Below, one piece after another: positions 53,382-62,589 of a stretch of DNA of 64,000 nt (positions are counted from its first letter, which is position 1; the number at the start of each line of letters is the position of its first letter). The stretch is from NCBI RefSeq assembly GCF_003345655.1, contig NZ_QQOH01000001.1, positions 372,001 to 436,000 of the forward strand, given 5' to 3'. Origin of the DNA: Motiliproteus coralliicola (lineage in GTDB: Bacteria; Pseudomonadota; Gammaproteobacteria; Pseudomonadales; Balneatricaceae). Both the position numbers and the translations under genes were made by a program. Under the pieces are notes generated by a model. It ran no database searches and was not told the origin of the DNA. It saw nothing but the letters and a program-made list of their open reading frames with translations.

Positions 53382-53469
53382 ACAGACTGTTCTTCTTGAT
53401 CTTAGGGTGTCGGTATCGCAGCGGTAACTGCGTAGAAGAGGCCGCCAACAGCTGGCGTTGGTGAGCGGC

Positions 53470-53508
53470 CCTTTCGTTAGCGAACAGCGTGGATGCGCTA
53501 ACGAAAGG
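53470..53508. repeat. 13-bp perfect inverted repeat inside the DUF1329-YCF48 gap
   Basis: CCTTTCGTTAGCG / CGCTAACGAAAGG separated by 13 nt, in the 176-bp gap. Strong RNA hairpin on either strand; no T-run. Likely an mRNA-processing/stability element or an operator. Confidence 0.7.
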
Positions 53509-53557
53509 ACGGCGGGGAGGGTGCCGACCGGGGAAGGAGCCGGCCCCTCAAGTCAAC

Positions 53558-54928
53558 TTAGCGGCGACTCATCTTGCGTACCTGGGTCGGCGTGTAGAAT
53601 TTGTCGTTTTTCACCGCACTGAAATCCAGCGGCTTAATGTCCAGCTCGTTGAAGGCGTAAGCGTCATTCTGCAGATCGGCATGCCAGTAGCCGCGGATGA
53701 CGGTAGCCGGAACGTCGTAGGCGTTAACCATGCCGGCAAAGCCCGCGCGCCAGAGGTTATCGCGACCGTCATAGATATCGGTGGCCGCAACCGCCCAGCT
53801 GTCCTCGTCGAGGAAGAAGGTTCGCTTGCCGTAGACATGTCGGCTGCCATCTTTAAGGGTGGCTTCTACGACCCAGACCCGATGCAGCTCCCAGCGCATG
53901 TAATCGGGGTTGGGGAATTTGGGCGTGGCCAGGGTATCGGCAACGGTATCGATCCCTTTCTTGGCTTCAGCCAGCATCTTGTTGTTGTTGTAGGGGATGA
54001 ACATCTCCTTCTTGCCCACCAGCTTCCAGTCGTAGCGTTCCGGTGAGCCGTTGTACATAAAGGAGTCGTCGTAGGTGGCCTGGCCGGCGAACTGGGCGTT
54101 GGGCGTGTCAAACGCAATGGTCGGGGCCCGACGTACGCGGCGCTGGCCCGGAATATACTGCCAGGCCTGACGCGGCTCTTTGGCCTGGTTGACCGGATCG
54201 ATCGCCAGGATTACCTCGCCCTTGCGGCGTACCGGCAGCGAGTACTGAACCAGCACTTGAAAGATATTGCCGTTGAAGCTGTCCAGCGAACCCTGCTGAT
54301 CGTAGTAGGGGTAGGTCTCCCACAGTCGGCCTTGGCCGATGGTCTTTTCACCGTTGGAGTAGACCACCAGATTGGCGTAGTTCTTCTCAACGCCGGAGCC
54401 CAACCAGCGTAGGTTATGGTTCCAGATCGCTTCCTTGCCGTTTTTCGGAATCGGGAAGGGGTATCCGCCGAAGGCTTTTTCGACACCATTGCCGTCCGCG
54501 GTCAGATCGGTGCGGGTGGCGTTGGTCTTGGTGTTGTCGTAGACCCATTGCGGCGCTGCGAAGGTACGGTGGGTCTTATACACTGGCATCTTGAAGTCGG
54601 CGTGCTTGGCGAACAGCGCTTTCTGGCCTTCGGTCAGCTTATCGGCATACTGCTGGTAATTGCTGGCATCGATGGTGAACAACGGCTGTTCATCGGCAAA
54701 GGGGTCGATACGGGTGCCGCCGGCCTGATAGTCCGACGGCGGGGTGGTCATACCGCCGTTCCATTCGGGGATGCTGCCGTCGGCGTTACCGGCGCGCTCG
54801 GCGCCGGTGGGGGTCAATTCGGTGCCCAGTTTGGCGGCATCCTGGGCCGAGATTGCAGCCAGGGTGGTCCCTGCCTGGGTCATCAGCGCTGCGGTGGTGA
54901 TCGCTAAGAGGGTTTTATGAAATCTCAT
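53558..54928 (-). CDS. DUF1329 outer-membrane lipid-associated protein
   Basis: 456 aa including signal peptide (ends near GTTLAAIS). Mature N-terminus has the family pattern AKLGTELTPTGAERAGNADG...IPEWNGG, and the core includes GQRRVRRAPTIAFDTPN and DSFMYNGSPERYDW. DUF1329 is a LolB/LppX-like lipid-binding fold that pairs with DUF1302 proteins and RND transporters. GGAG precedes the ATG; it starts 47 nt after the DUF1302 stop. Confidence 0.88.
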   Translation of the reverse strand: MRFHKTLLAITTAALMTQAGTTLAAISAQDAAKLGTELTPTGAERAGNADGSIPEWNGGMTTPPSDYQAGGTRIDPFADEQPLFTIDASNYQQYADKLTEGQKALFAKHADFKMPVYKTHRTFAAPQWVYDNTKTNATRTDLTADGNGVEKAFGGYPFPIPKNGKEAIWNHNLRWLGSGVEKNYANLVVYSNGEKTIGQGRLWETYPYYDQQGSLDSFNGNIFQVLVQYSLPVRRKGEVILAIDPVNQAKEPRQAWQYIPGQRRVRRAPTIAFDTPNAQFAGQATYDDSFMYNGSPERYDWKLVGKKEMFIPYNNNKMLAEAKKGIDTVADTLATPKFPNPDYMRWELHRVWVVEATLKDGSRHVYGKRTFFLDEDSWAVAATDIYDGRDNLWRAGFAGMVNAYDVPATVIRGYWHADLQNDAYAFNELDIKPLDFSAVKNDKFYTPTQVRKMSRR

Positions 54929-54975
54929 TGTTATTCTCCTATCAGGCATTGGCCTGATCATTCTCCTCGGAAGGC

Positions 54976-56655
54976 TTAGAAGCGGTACTTGTAGTACAGC
55001 GCGAAGTTGTCGCGGTCTGCGGTCAGGTGACCGATCTGCAGTGACCCCTGGTCATCGATGATGTCCTGCGGTTCATGCATAAAGCGGGTGTAAGAAGCAC
55101 CGAACGAGTGCCCGCCGGTGTAGGTGAAGTCCGCTTTCAGACCCAGTACCTCAACGCCTTCGGTGAAACCGCCGATCATCGGCGAGATGCCGTCAAAGTC
55201 GTTGCGGTAGGTGGCGGTGACTTTCAGGTCCAGACCGTTGGCGATGGTGAAGTAGTCAGCACTGGCGCGGACCACAAAGCCGGACGAGTTCGGCGAGTTG
55301 CCATGAAGGGCGGACTTTTTATCTTTCAGGTTGACACCCAGCGCGGTGGCGCGGGCATCGTCTTTCAGGTCCAGGACCCGGAAGTGGCCGATTTCGCCCA
55401 TGACGACCAGGTTGTCCCAGAGTGCGCTCTCACCAAAGATATGCATCAGAGATAGCTGGGCCTGCACGGTTTCGGCTTCGCTGTAGTAGAACAGGCCGGG
55501 GGTGTTGAGTCGTACCGGCTGGCCGTCGCGGTAGTTGAATTCACCACTGACGTTGGTGTCGCCCAGCACGGTACCGAAGCTGGCACCATAGACCTCGATA
55601 TCCTCGAAGTGGGTTACGTGGACGTTATCGTCGCCCAGGTTCACCCCGGGAGTCGGCACCAGGGTGCTGGGGACCAGATTGACAGTCGGAGCAAAGTCAT
55701 TGAAACGCAGCGCATAAAAGCCGAACTCGGTATTGTTCAGATCCTCGGCCAGATAGCGCAGGGCGACACCGAACTGGCCCTCGTCGGGCTCTTCGCGATC
55801 GACAGTCGAAGTCAGGCCCAGACCGCCAAGTACCGGAACGCTGTCGCCGTCAGCCTCCTGGCCCAAGACTTCCAAGGCGTTGAAATAGGTGCCGGGGGCG
55901 TCGAGGCGGGTCTTCTCCCACTCCCACTGGTAGTAGGCGCCGACGGAAAGTACGTCGGTCAGGTCCATCTCGGCGTACACCTGGCCGATCGGTAGGAAGA
56001 TATCCTTCAGTTCTACCCCGGGAGAGTTGGCCTTGGTGGCGTCCAACGGACCCTGGGCGGAGGAGATGCCGCCGTTGATAAACAGGCTTTCCCCCCAGTT
56101 GACTACCTGGCGTCCAACCCGCAGGTTCAGCGAGCGCTCATCCAGATCGAAGGTGTGGTAAACAAAGGCGTCCAGCAGTTCGATATCGTCCTTGTGGATA
56201 TCGATACCATCGTTCTGATAGGGCTTATCAAAGGATCCCAGGGCCTTTTCTTGGGACAGGCTGTCGTCGTTATAGACGTCGTCATACCAGCCGCGGGCAC
56301 GTAGGAACACCCCGCCGTCACCGTAGTTGACATCCAGGTCGGTGCTGAAACTTAAGCGGTTCTGGGTCTTATCGTACTTGTCGAAGTTGCGGTTGCCGTC
56401 ATCGGTCGCCAGGCCGTTTAACGGGGCCTGGGTCAGAATCGCATTGTCGGGTTCTTCCATCCGCCACTGAACGTCGTAGGTCAGGGTGGTGTCCCAGTCG
56501 ATCGTGACTCCATTTTCAAGCTCGAAAGAGAGCGCCATGGCTTGGGGTGCGGTGGCGGCTCCGAGAGCTAGCGCCAAACAGGACCGGGCCACGCTGTGGC
56601 TCAGTTTGTTGCGTTGCCAGTGGCCAGGAGCGCTTCTGGATAGAGGAATTTTCAT
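54976..56655 (-). CDS. DUF1302 outer-membrane beta-barrel
   Basis: 559 aa from the ATG at 56655. Signal peptide (ending about PQAMAL), then SFELENGVTIDWDTTLTYDV and the invariant-looking NLRVGRQVVNWGESLFINGG. It ends ...DRDNFALYYKYRF, with a terminal Phe as in barrel proteins. DUF1302 members are long-chain-lipid or hydrocarbon channels by association. First gene of the RND-linked operon; AAGGA precedes the start. Residue spacing supports 16 or more strands. Confidence 0.88.
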   Translation of the reverse strand: MKIPLSRSAPGHWQRNKLSHSVARSCLALALGAATAPQAMALSFELENGVTIDWDTTLTYDVQWRMEEPDNAILTQAPLNGLATDDGNRNFDKYDKTQNRLSFSTDLDVNYGDGGVFLRARGWYDDVYNDDSLSQEKALGSFDKPYQNDGIDIHKDDIELLDAFVYHTFDLDERSLNLRVGRQVVNWGESLFINGGISSAQGPLDATKANSPGVELKDIFLPIGQVYAEMDLTDVLSVGAYYQWEWEKTRLDAPGTYFNALEVLGQEADGDSVPVLGGLGLTSTVDREEPDEGQFGVALRYLAEDLNNTEFGFYALRFNDFAPTVNLVPSTLVPTPGVNLGDDNVHVTHFEDIEVYGASFGTVLGDTNVSGEFNYRDGQPVRLNTPGLFYYSEAETVQAQLSLMHIFGESALWDNLVVMGEIGHFRVLDLKDDARATALGVNLKDKKSALHGNSPNSSGFVVRASADYFTIANGLDLKVTATYRNDFDGISPMIGGFTEGVEVLGLKADFTYTGGHSFGASYTRFMHEPQDIIDDQGSLQIGHLTADRDNFALYYKYRF

Positions 56656-57216
56656 CGCCGTATTCCTTGTTGTCATTGTTTTTATTGGTTGTTAACGCCG
56701 CACGCTGAAAAGCGTCCCCCGGCGTTCGAAGGGGTGATAAGCGAGTTTCAAAGTCAGAGCCGTTGGGAATCCTAGCTTGAGAGGGATTCCGGGCTTTGTT
56801 GTCGAATGGAGATTGGACGCTGGGTCTGGGTCATGCTGTGGCTTCCTTCTATTGTTTTGTTATTTGAGGATGCGATGCTGTGTTGTCGTCGACACGGGGA
56901 CTGCGTTTTGTTCTGTTACCACCGGCTCCTTGGGTGATATCGGTAACTAAACCCTGTGTGTATTTGGGTGGCTGTGTTGTCGGCCGGTCCCTATCCGTGC
57001 GAGTAAAATCAGTATGTGGGAATGGTCGGGTTGAAGAGAATGGCCGTGGGTGCCAATGAGTTGTCCGGTTATGCCATTTCGGGGGCCGGTTAAGGGTTTT
57101 TTAGACCATTGGTGTACATTCAGGCAGGCCACGATTTCACAGTGATAAAAGTGGTCACAGCAGGGAAAACTCCTTATTGTTGAAGCTATTGCCGGTATCG
57201 GCATCAGCTGTTTTGG
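56656..57216. other. Divergent regulatory region between DUF1302 and AraC genes
   Basis: 561 bp without a credible gene. It holds a 7-bp inverted repeat (GGAATCC at 56767 / GGATTCC at 56785) and must contain the promoters of the lipid-envelope operon (leftward) and the AraC regulator (rightward). I find no clear -35/-10 pair by eye. Confidence 0.5.
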
Positions 57217-58269
57217 ATGTGGGGGAATAAGAGTGGGCAGACGATGAAGCAGATGGTTACCTCCTCGTCGGGTTGGATCGTAGCGGTTTCACGGGCGTTG
57301 ACGGCGGCCGGTTGTGATGTCGAGTCAATGTTTGCTGCGGCTGAGCTGGATCTGGCCCAGGCGACGGACCCCAATAGCCGGTTTCCGGTAGAGCAGATGG
57401 CCAGGGTGTGGCGGGCTGCCGTGGTGGAAACCGGCGATGAAGCGTTGGGGTTGCGGGTAGCCGACTACGTTAAGCCAACCACCTTTCATGCGTTAGGTTA
57501 TGCGATGCTGGCCAGCGGTACGCTGCGCGAGGCGTTTAAGCGGTTGGAGAGTTATTTCACCATCGTTTCCGACGCCGGTACTCTGGTATTTGAGGAAGGT
57601 GAACCGGAGTGTCGGTTGCTGCTGCAGCGTTCCAGCAATGAGGCGGGACGCCCGGTTGCCTCGGATCAAGCCCTCGATGCGTTTGTGGCTTCGATATTGG
57701 GCATCTGTCGAGATCTGCATCAGCCGGATTTTGCACCGCTGCGGGTAGAGCTGGGCCGCGCGCAACCGGCAAAGATCGCGCCTTATGAATCGCTGTTCGA
57801 TTGCCCGGTTACCTTTGGGATGCCTGCCACCAATCTTTATTTCTCTACTTCGGAACTCGATCAGCCGTTACCGACAGCCAATGCGGAGCTGGCGGTGCAG
57901 AGTGATAAGGTGGTTCGGGATTACCTGTCGCGCCTGCAGCTGGAGGATGTGGTTGGTCTGGTGAAAGCCAAGGTGATCGATATGCTGCCCGATAGTGAGC
58001 CGTCCCAGGAGCGGGTGGCCGATGCGCTGCATCTGAGTTTGCGCAGTCTGCAACGCAAGCTGAGCCAGGCGGGTACCAGCTATACCCAGGTGTTGGAAGG
58101 GGTTCGGCATGAGTTGGCCGAACAGTATCTGCAGCAGTCGCACCTGTCGGTCAGTGAGATCTGCTTTATGCTGGGCTTCGCCAGTCTGAGCTCCTTTTCT
58201 CGCGCCTTTAAGCGCTGGACCGGTGTCTCTCCGGCCCATTATCGCGCCGATCGGTTGGGGCTCTCATAA
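57217..58269 (+). CDS. AraC-family transcriptional regulator
   Basis: 350 aa (ATG at 57217; ATG at 57244 is possible). The N-terminal ~230 residues are the Arabinose_bd-like domain of the OruR/AlkR-type group, beginning near SGWIVAVSRALTAAGCD. The C-terminal HTH_18 has VADALHLSLRSLQRKLSQAGTSY and ISLSEICFMLG-like VSEICFMLGFASLSSFSRAF with WTGVSPAHYR. Divergent from the DUF1302-DUF1329-YCF48-RND operon, so it probably activates it in response to a lipid or hydrocarbon. Confidence 0.88.
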   Translation: MWGNKSGQTMKQMVTSSSGWIVAVSRALTAAGCDVESMFAAAELDLAQATDPNSRFPVEQMARVWRAAVVETGDEALGLRVADYVKPTTFHALGYAMLASGTLREAFKRLESYFTIVSDAGTLVFEEGEPECRLLLQRSSNEAGRPVASDQALDAFVASILGICRDLHQPDFAPLRVELGRAQPAKIAPYESLFDCPVTFGMPATNLYFSTSELDQPLPTANAELAVQSDKVVRDYLSRLQLEDVVGLVKAKVIDMLPDSEPSQERVADALHLSLRSLQRKLSQAGTSYTQVLEGVRHELAEQYLQQSHLSVSEICFMLGFASLSSFSRAFKRWTGVSPAHYRADRLGLS

Positions 58270-58282
58270 CGTACTTTGATTG

Positions 58283-58320
58283 AAGAACGGGTCGGTTTCG
58301 GAGTCGCTCGGGTCGTTCTT
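58283..58320 (+). terminator. Probable terminator after the AraC gene
   Basis: AAGAACG / CGTTCTT arms enclosing GGGTCGG...CGGGTC, 14 bp past the stop, followed by an imperfect T-rich region. Moderate strength. Confidence 0.45.
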
Positions 58321-58499
58321 TCGCTATGTTGATTCTTCTCTTTTTATTGTTGGTGCCTGTCCGAAACGCTGTCGCAATCGGTTAATCGTTTGGCGTGAGC
58401 GGGCATGGGCGGGTCTTTCGTGAGCCCCTAGAATGGATCTACTCCGTCCTGTCGGGCTCAGATCCGGCGGTCAACAATAACAAAGATAAGGACACGGAT

Positions 58500-60068
58500 A
58501 TGCGCAAGCTTGCCCCTCCTTCAGCTGTTTTTTACCCATTCTCACGCTTTCGTCTCCCGCTCTGGGGGCTGCTTCTATTGCTCTGGGGTAGCGCCGCTCA
58601 TGCGGCCTCGGAGCGTCCCAATATCCTGGTGATCTGGGGGGACGATGTCGGTTGGTTCAACATCAGTGCCTATAACCGCGGCATGATGGGGTATAAGACG
58701 CCGAATATCGACCGGATCGCCAACGAAGGTATGTTGTTCACCGATGCCTACGGGGAGCAGAGCTGCACCGCCGGTCGGTCGGCCTTCATCACCGGGCAGC
58801 ATCCGGTGCGTACCGGCTTGACCAAGGTGGGTATGCCCGGGTCGAAGATCGGTCTTCGTGCCGAAGATCCGACCCTGGCCGAACTGCTTAAGCCGCTGGG
58901 CTATGTCACCGGTCAGTTCGGCAAGAACCATCTCGGGGATCGCGACGAGTTTCTGCCCACCAACCATGGTTTTGACGAGTTTTACGGCAACCTCTACCAC
59001 CTTAACGCCGAGGAGGAGCCGGAGCACCCGGATTACCCGCAAGACGAAGCTTTCCGCAAGCGTTTCTCTCCCCGTGGGGTGATTCACTCCTACGCCGATG
59101 GTCGGGTCGAAGATACCGGTCCGCTGACCAAGAAGCGGATGGAGACTGTCGACGAGGAGTTTCTGGAAGGTGCGCTCGGGTTTATGGATAAAGCGCATCA
59201 GGCCGACAAGCCGTTTTTCCTGTGGTTCAACTCCACCCGGATGCATATCTGGACCCGTCTGAGTGAGAAGTGGGAAGGTAAGACCGGCCAGGGCATCTAT
59301 GCCGATGGGATGGCCGAACACGATGATCAGGTGGGGCAGTTGCTGTCCAAACTGGACCAACTGGGGATTGCCGACAACACGATCGTGTTCTATTCCACCG
59401 ACAATGGCGCTGAGGTCTTTTCCTGGCCGGACGGCGGTACGATTCCGTTCCGAGGTGAAAAGAACACCACCTGGGAAGGGGGCTTCCGGGTCCCGGCGAT
59501 GGTTCGCTGGCCGGGCCATGTGGCTGAAGGCAGCGTCTCCAACGAGATCGTGTCCCATCAGGACTGGTTGCCGACGCTGATGGCGGCGGTGGGCGAGCCG
59601 GATATCAAGAGCAAGCTCAAAGCGGGCCATAGCGTTGGCGATAAGCAGTTCAAGGTGCACCTGGACGGCTATAACCAGTTGGCCCATATCAAGGGTGAGG
59701 CGCCGGGAGCGCGACAGGAGTTCTTCTACTTTACCGACGACGGCAAGCTGTCCGCGCTGCGGATGGGAGACTGGAAGGTGCAGTTCTCGGAGCAGCGCGC
59801 CCAGGGTCTGGATGTCTGGCGTGATCCGCTGGTGCCGTTGCGTCTGCCGAAGGTCTTCAATCTGCGTCGGGATCCGTTCGAGCGTGCCGATCTGGAATCC
59901 TGCTGCTATGACCGCTGGTTCGCCGATCGCCTGCCTTACCTCTATAAAGCCCAGGCAACTACGGCCCAGTTCCTGAGTACCTTCAAGGCGTTCCCGCCAC
60001 GCCAGCGACCGGCCAGCTTCTCGATCGATCAGATCGTTGAGCAGTTCATGCAGTACCAGTCGCCCTGA
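58500..60068 (+). CDS. Exported type I sulfatase (arylsulfatase family)
   Basis: 522 aa from the ATG at 58500 (AAGGA 9 nt upstream). Signal peptide ends near SAAHAAS. Metal-binding WGDDVGWFN is at 46-54. The formylglycine motif is C89-T-A-G-R-S-A (Ala in place of the usual Pro, a known variant), and other active-site residues lie in GQFGKNHLGD, FYSTDNGAE and GEKNTTWEGGFRVPA. It hydrolyses a sulfate or phosphonate ester in the periplasm after maturation by a formylglycine-generating enzyme, which is not in this window. MoxR gene follows 37 nt after. Confidence 0.9.
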   Translation: MRKLAPPSAVFYPFSRFRLPLWGLLLLLWGSAAHAASERPNILVIWGDDVGWFNISAYNRGMMGYKTPNIDRIANEGMLFTDAYGEQSCTAGRSAFITGQHPVRTGLTKVGMPGSKIGLRAEDPTLAELLKPLGYVTGQFGKNHLGDRDEFLPTNHGFDEFYGNLYHLNAEEEPEHPDYPQDEAFRKRFSPRGVIHSYADGRVEDTGPLTKKRMETVDEEFLEGALGFMDKAHQADKPFFLWFNSTRMHIWTRLSEKWEGKTGQGIYADGMAEHDDQVGQLLSKLDQLGIADNTIVFYSTDNGAEVFSWPDGGTIPFRGEKNTTWEGGFRVPAMVRWPGHVAEGSVSNEIVSHQDWLPTLMAAVGEPDIKSKLKAGHSVGDKQFKVHLDGYNQLAHIKGEAPGARQEFFYFTDDGKLSALRMGDWKVQFSEQRAQGLDVWRDPLVPLRLPKVFNLRRDPFERADLESCCYDRWFADRLPYLYKAQATTAQFLSTFKAFPPRQRPASFSIDQIVEQFMQYQSP

Positions 60069-60105
60069 CGGCGAATTGGGTCAGCAACGGCTGGAGGTAG
60101 CTGAG

Positions 60106-61095
60106 ATGGTTGAGATGACTGAACTTAGTGCACAAGAAGCTCGTGAAGCGCTGACCCGGTTGCGTGGTCAGTTGGCCGATCAGCTGCTGGGGCAGGCCCG
60201 GGTCGTCGACCGCTTACTGATCGCTCTGCTGTGCAACGGCAACCTGCTGTTGGAGGGGTTGCCGGGTACCGCCAAGACCCGTTCCGTCCGCGCCTTGGCG
60301 CGAATGATGGACGCGCGTCTGGGACGGATCCAGTTTACCCCTGACCTGCTGCCGGCCGATGTGACCGGTACCGAGGTCTACCACCACGAGGCCCGGGGCG
60401 AGCAGTTGGTGTTCGAACCGGGACCGATCTTCAACAATCTGGTGCTGGCGGATGAGATCAACCGGGCCCCGGCCAAGGTGCAGTCGGCCTTGTTGGAAGC
60501 GATGGAAGAGTGCCAGGTGACGGTAGCCGGCAAAAGTCATCCGCTGCCACCGTTGTTTATGGTGCTGGCAACCCAGAATCCGCTGGAGCAGGAGGGGACC
60601 TATCCGTTACCTGAGGCACAGTTGGATCGGTTTGTGATGAAGTTGCGGCTGGACTATCCCGATGAGGCTACCGAACGCGAGGTGATCCGACTGGTGCGTA
60701 CGGAAGAGCTGCAGCCGCTGGTCGATCTGCCGGTCATCCCGCAGGACGCGGTGTTTGCCGCACGGGAGGCGGTGAGCCGGCTGGAGGTGGCCCCGGCACT
60801 GGATGACTATCTGGTGTCGCTGGTGATGGCTACCCGGGATCCTGAGCGTTATTCAGGACCTCTGGCTGACTGGCTGGAGGTGGGGGTCAGTCCCCGTGCC
60901 GGGATAGCCCTAGATCGCTGCGCCCGGGCCCATGCCTGGCTGAGGGGCAGTGACTTCGTCGAGCCGGACGATGTCCGGGCGGTGGCGCACGATGTGCTGC
61001 GGCATCGATTGTTGCTGACCTACGAGGCGGTTGCCGACGGGGTCGACGCCGACCGGGTGATCGATGAACTGCTGCGCCAAGTGGCCGTAGTCTAG
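60106..61095 (+). CDS. MoxR-family AAA+ ATPase
   Basis: 329 aa from the ATG at 60106 (GGAGG 10 nt upstream). Walker A GLPGTAKT at 51-58, Walker B VLADEINRAPAKVQSALLEAMEE, and sensor VLATQNPLEQEGTYPLPEAQLDRF are all textbook MoxR. These are cytoplasmic chaperone-like ATPases that act with VWA-domain partners, here the VWA proteins encoded downstream. It is the first of a five-gene cluster. Confidence 0.9.
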   Translation: MVEMTELSAQEAREALTRLRGQLADQLLGQARVVDRLLIALLCNGNLLLEGLPGTAKTRSVRALARMMDARLGRIQFTPDLLPADVTGTEVYHHEARGEQLVFEPGPIFNNLVLADEINRAPAKVQSALLEAMEECQVTVAGKSHPLPPLFMVLATQNPLEQEGTYPLPEAQLDRFVMKLRLDYPDEATEREVIRLVRTEELQPLVDLPVIPQDAVFAAREAVSRLEVAPALDDYLVSLVMATRDPERYSGPLADWLEVGVSPRAGIALDRCARAHAWLRGSDFVEPDDVRAVAHDVLRHRLLLTYEAVADGVDADRVIDELLRQVAVV

Positions 61096-61108
61096 AGCCG
61101 GTGTCGCC

Positions 61109-62041
61109 ATGAAACCTGAAGATCGAGCGGTTGACGGGGTCTATTCCGACCTGTCGCAGCTGTTGGCGCTTCGCCGATCGGTTTCGGCGGCAACGTCGGC
61201 GGCACGGGTCAAGCAGGGGCGCACTGAAGGCATGCGTCTGTCCCGCCAACGGGGGCGGGGGCTGAGCTTCGAAGAGCTGCGTCACTATCGTCCCGGAGAT
61301 GATTGCCGCCTGCTGGATTGGAAGGCCACGCGACGAACCGGGCAACCGCTGGTGCGGGTGTTTACCGAGGAACGCGAGCGGCCGGTCTGGCTGCTGGTTG
61401 ATCAGCGCAGCGGCATGTTTTTTGGCAGCCAACGGCGAATGAAGTCGGTGTTTGCCGCCGAACTGGCTGCACTGATCGGCTGGGAGGCGCACCAGCAGGG
61501 GGATCGGGTCGGCTCGGTGATAATCACCAACGACGCAATACGACCCTGGCGACCGCAACGTACCCAGGCGCAGTTGTTGGACTGGCTCAAGCAACTGGTG
61601 GCCTGTAACCATCGACTTCGCGCCGGCGCTGCACCGGCGCCGCAGCGCCTGCCTGATGCGCTGGCGGAGGCCAAGGCACTGATTGCCCATGATGCGCGGA
61701 TCTACCTGCTGTCGGATCTCGATGGCTGGAGCGATGACTGCCTGGCATTGGTTGGCGCCCTGCGCCGTCATAACGAAGTGGCGGTGCTGGCTATTGCCGA
61801 TCCGCTGGAGCAACAACTGCCACCGGGTTGCTGGCACTTTGCCGATCACCGGGGGGAGTTGAGCGTCGATCTTGGTCGCTCTGGCGTGGCCCAACGCTAC
61901 CGGGAGAATGCCGAACAGCGTCGGCAGTCGATCCGAACAGGGTTGCGACGACGCCAGGTCGACTATATCGAGCTCGATTGCCAGAGCGATCCTGCCATCC
62001 AGTGGCGTCAAGTTCGCGTTCGTTCTGGCGGCGGTGTCTGA
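61109..62041 (+). CDS. DUF58-domain protein (MoxR partner)
   Basis: 310 aa. The signature MRLSRQRGRGLSFEELRHYRPGDD (split across the DUF58 core) followed by RLLDWKATRRTGQPLVRVF is characteristic. A degenerate VWA fold follows (PVWLLVDQRSGMFFGSQ). Cytoplasmic. Starts 13 nt after the MoxR stop; standard second gene of MoxR-DUF58-VWA clusters. Confidence 0.88.
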   Translation: MKPEDRAVDGVYSDLSQLLALRRSVSAATSAARVKQGRTEGMRLSRQRGRGLSFEELRHYRPGDDCRLLDWKATRRTGQPLVRVFTEERERPVWLLVDQRSGMFFGSQRRMKSVFAAELAALIGWEAHQQGDRVGSVIITNDAIRPWRPQRTQAQLLDWLKQLVACNHRLRAGAAPAPQRLPDALAEAKALIAHDARIYLLSDLDGWSDDCLALVGALRRHNEVAVLAIADPLEQQLPPGCWHFADHRGELSVDLGRSGVAQRYRENAEQRRQSIRTGLRRRQVDYIELDCQSDPAIQWRQVRVRSGGGV

Positions 62042-62043
62042 TC

Positions 62044-62589
62044 ATGGATCTGCCGACCTCCAATACCTGGTTGACCAACCTGCATCCACCAGTCATGCCG
62101 CCGGAACCCTCGCTATGGCCCCCGGCCCCCGGTTGGTGGCTGCTGGCGGTGCTGCTATCGGGCTTGGTGCTGATCTGGGCAGTTCGCAGCTGGCGGTTGT
62201 GGCGTCGCGATGGCTACCGGCGTGCCGCTTTGAAGGAGCTGGGGCGAATCCGTTTCCAGCTCCGGAGTGATGAGCACCGGACGCAGGCGCTCAGAGCCTT
62301 GCCGCAACTCTTGCGTCGCACCGCGTTGGCAGCCAGTCGGCAGTCCGGTGCGGCTGATGCGCCAACCGTGCAACCGCAATCCCTATCCGGATCCGATTGG
62401 TGGGGATGGCTGGATCGGCACTGGCCTGAGGGTCGCTTTAGCGCCGGTAGCGGAGAGCGGTTGCACCGTCTCGCCTACGCCTCTGAGGCGGCGCTCGACG
62501 AGCTTAGCGAGAGCTTGGTGTCCGAACTCTGTGACCGGGTTGAGGGCTGGATTCGACAGCATCGCCGACCGGAGCTGATGCCATGCTGA
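62044..62589 (+). CDS. DUF4381-domain membrane protein
   Basis: 181 aa. One N-terminal transmembrane helix (GWWLLAVLLSGLVLIWAV) preceded by the family PPEPSLWPPAPGWW turn, then a cytoplasmic helical domain. DUF4381 proteins sit between DUF58 and VWA genes in Bat/MoxR operons. Start 3 nt after the DUF58 stop; its stop overlaps the next start by 7 nt. Function unknown. Confidence 0.86.
   Translation: MDLPTSNTWLTNLHPPVMPPEPSLWPPAPGWWLLAVLLSGLVLIWAVRSWRLWRRDGYRRAALKELGRIRFQLRSDEHRTQALRALPQLLRRTALAASRQSGAADAPTVQPQSLSGSDWWGWLDRHWPEGRFSAGSGERLHRLAYASEAALDELSESLVSELCDRVEGWIRQHRRPELMPC

Noticed and set aside
58575-59687. 370-codon minus-strand open frame opposite the sulfatase
   Set aside because: The sulfatase has signal peptide and active-site motifs; the antisense frame has no recognisable domain.
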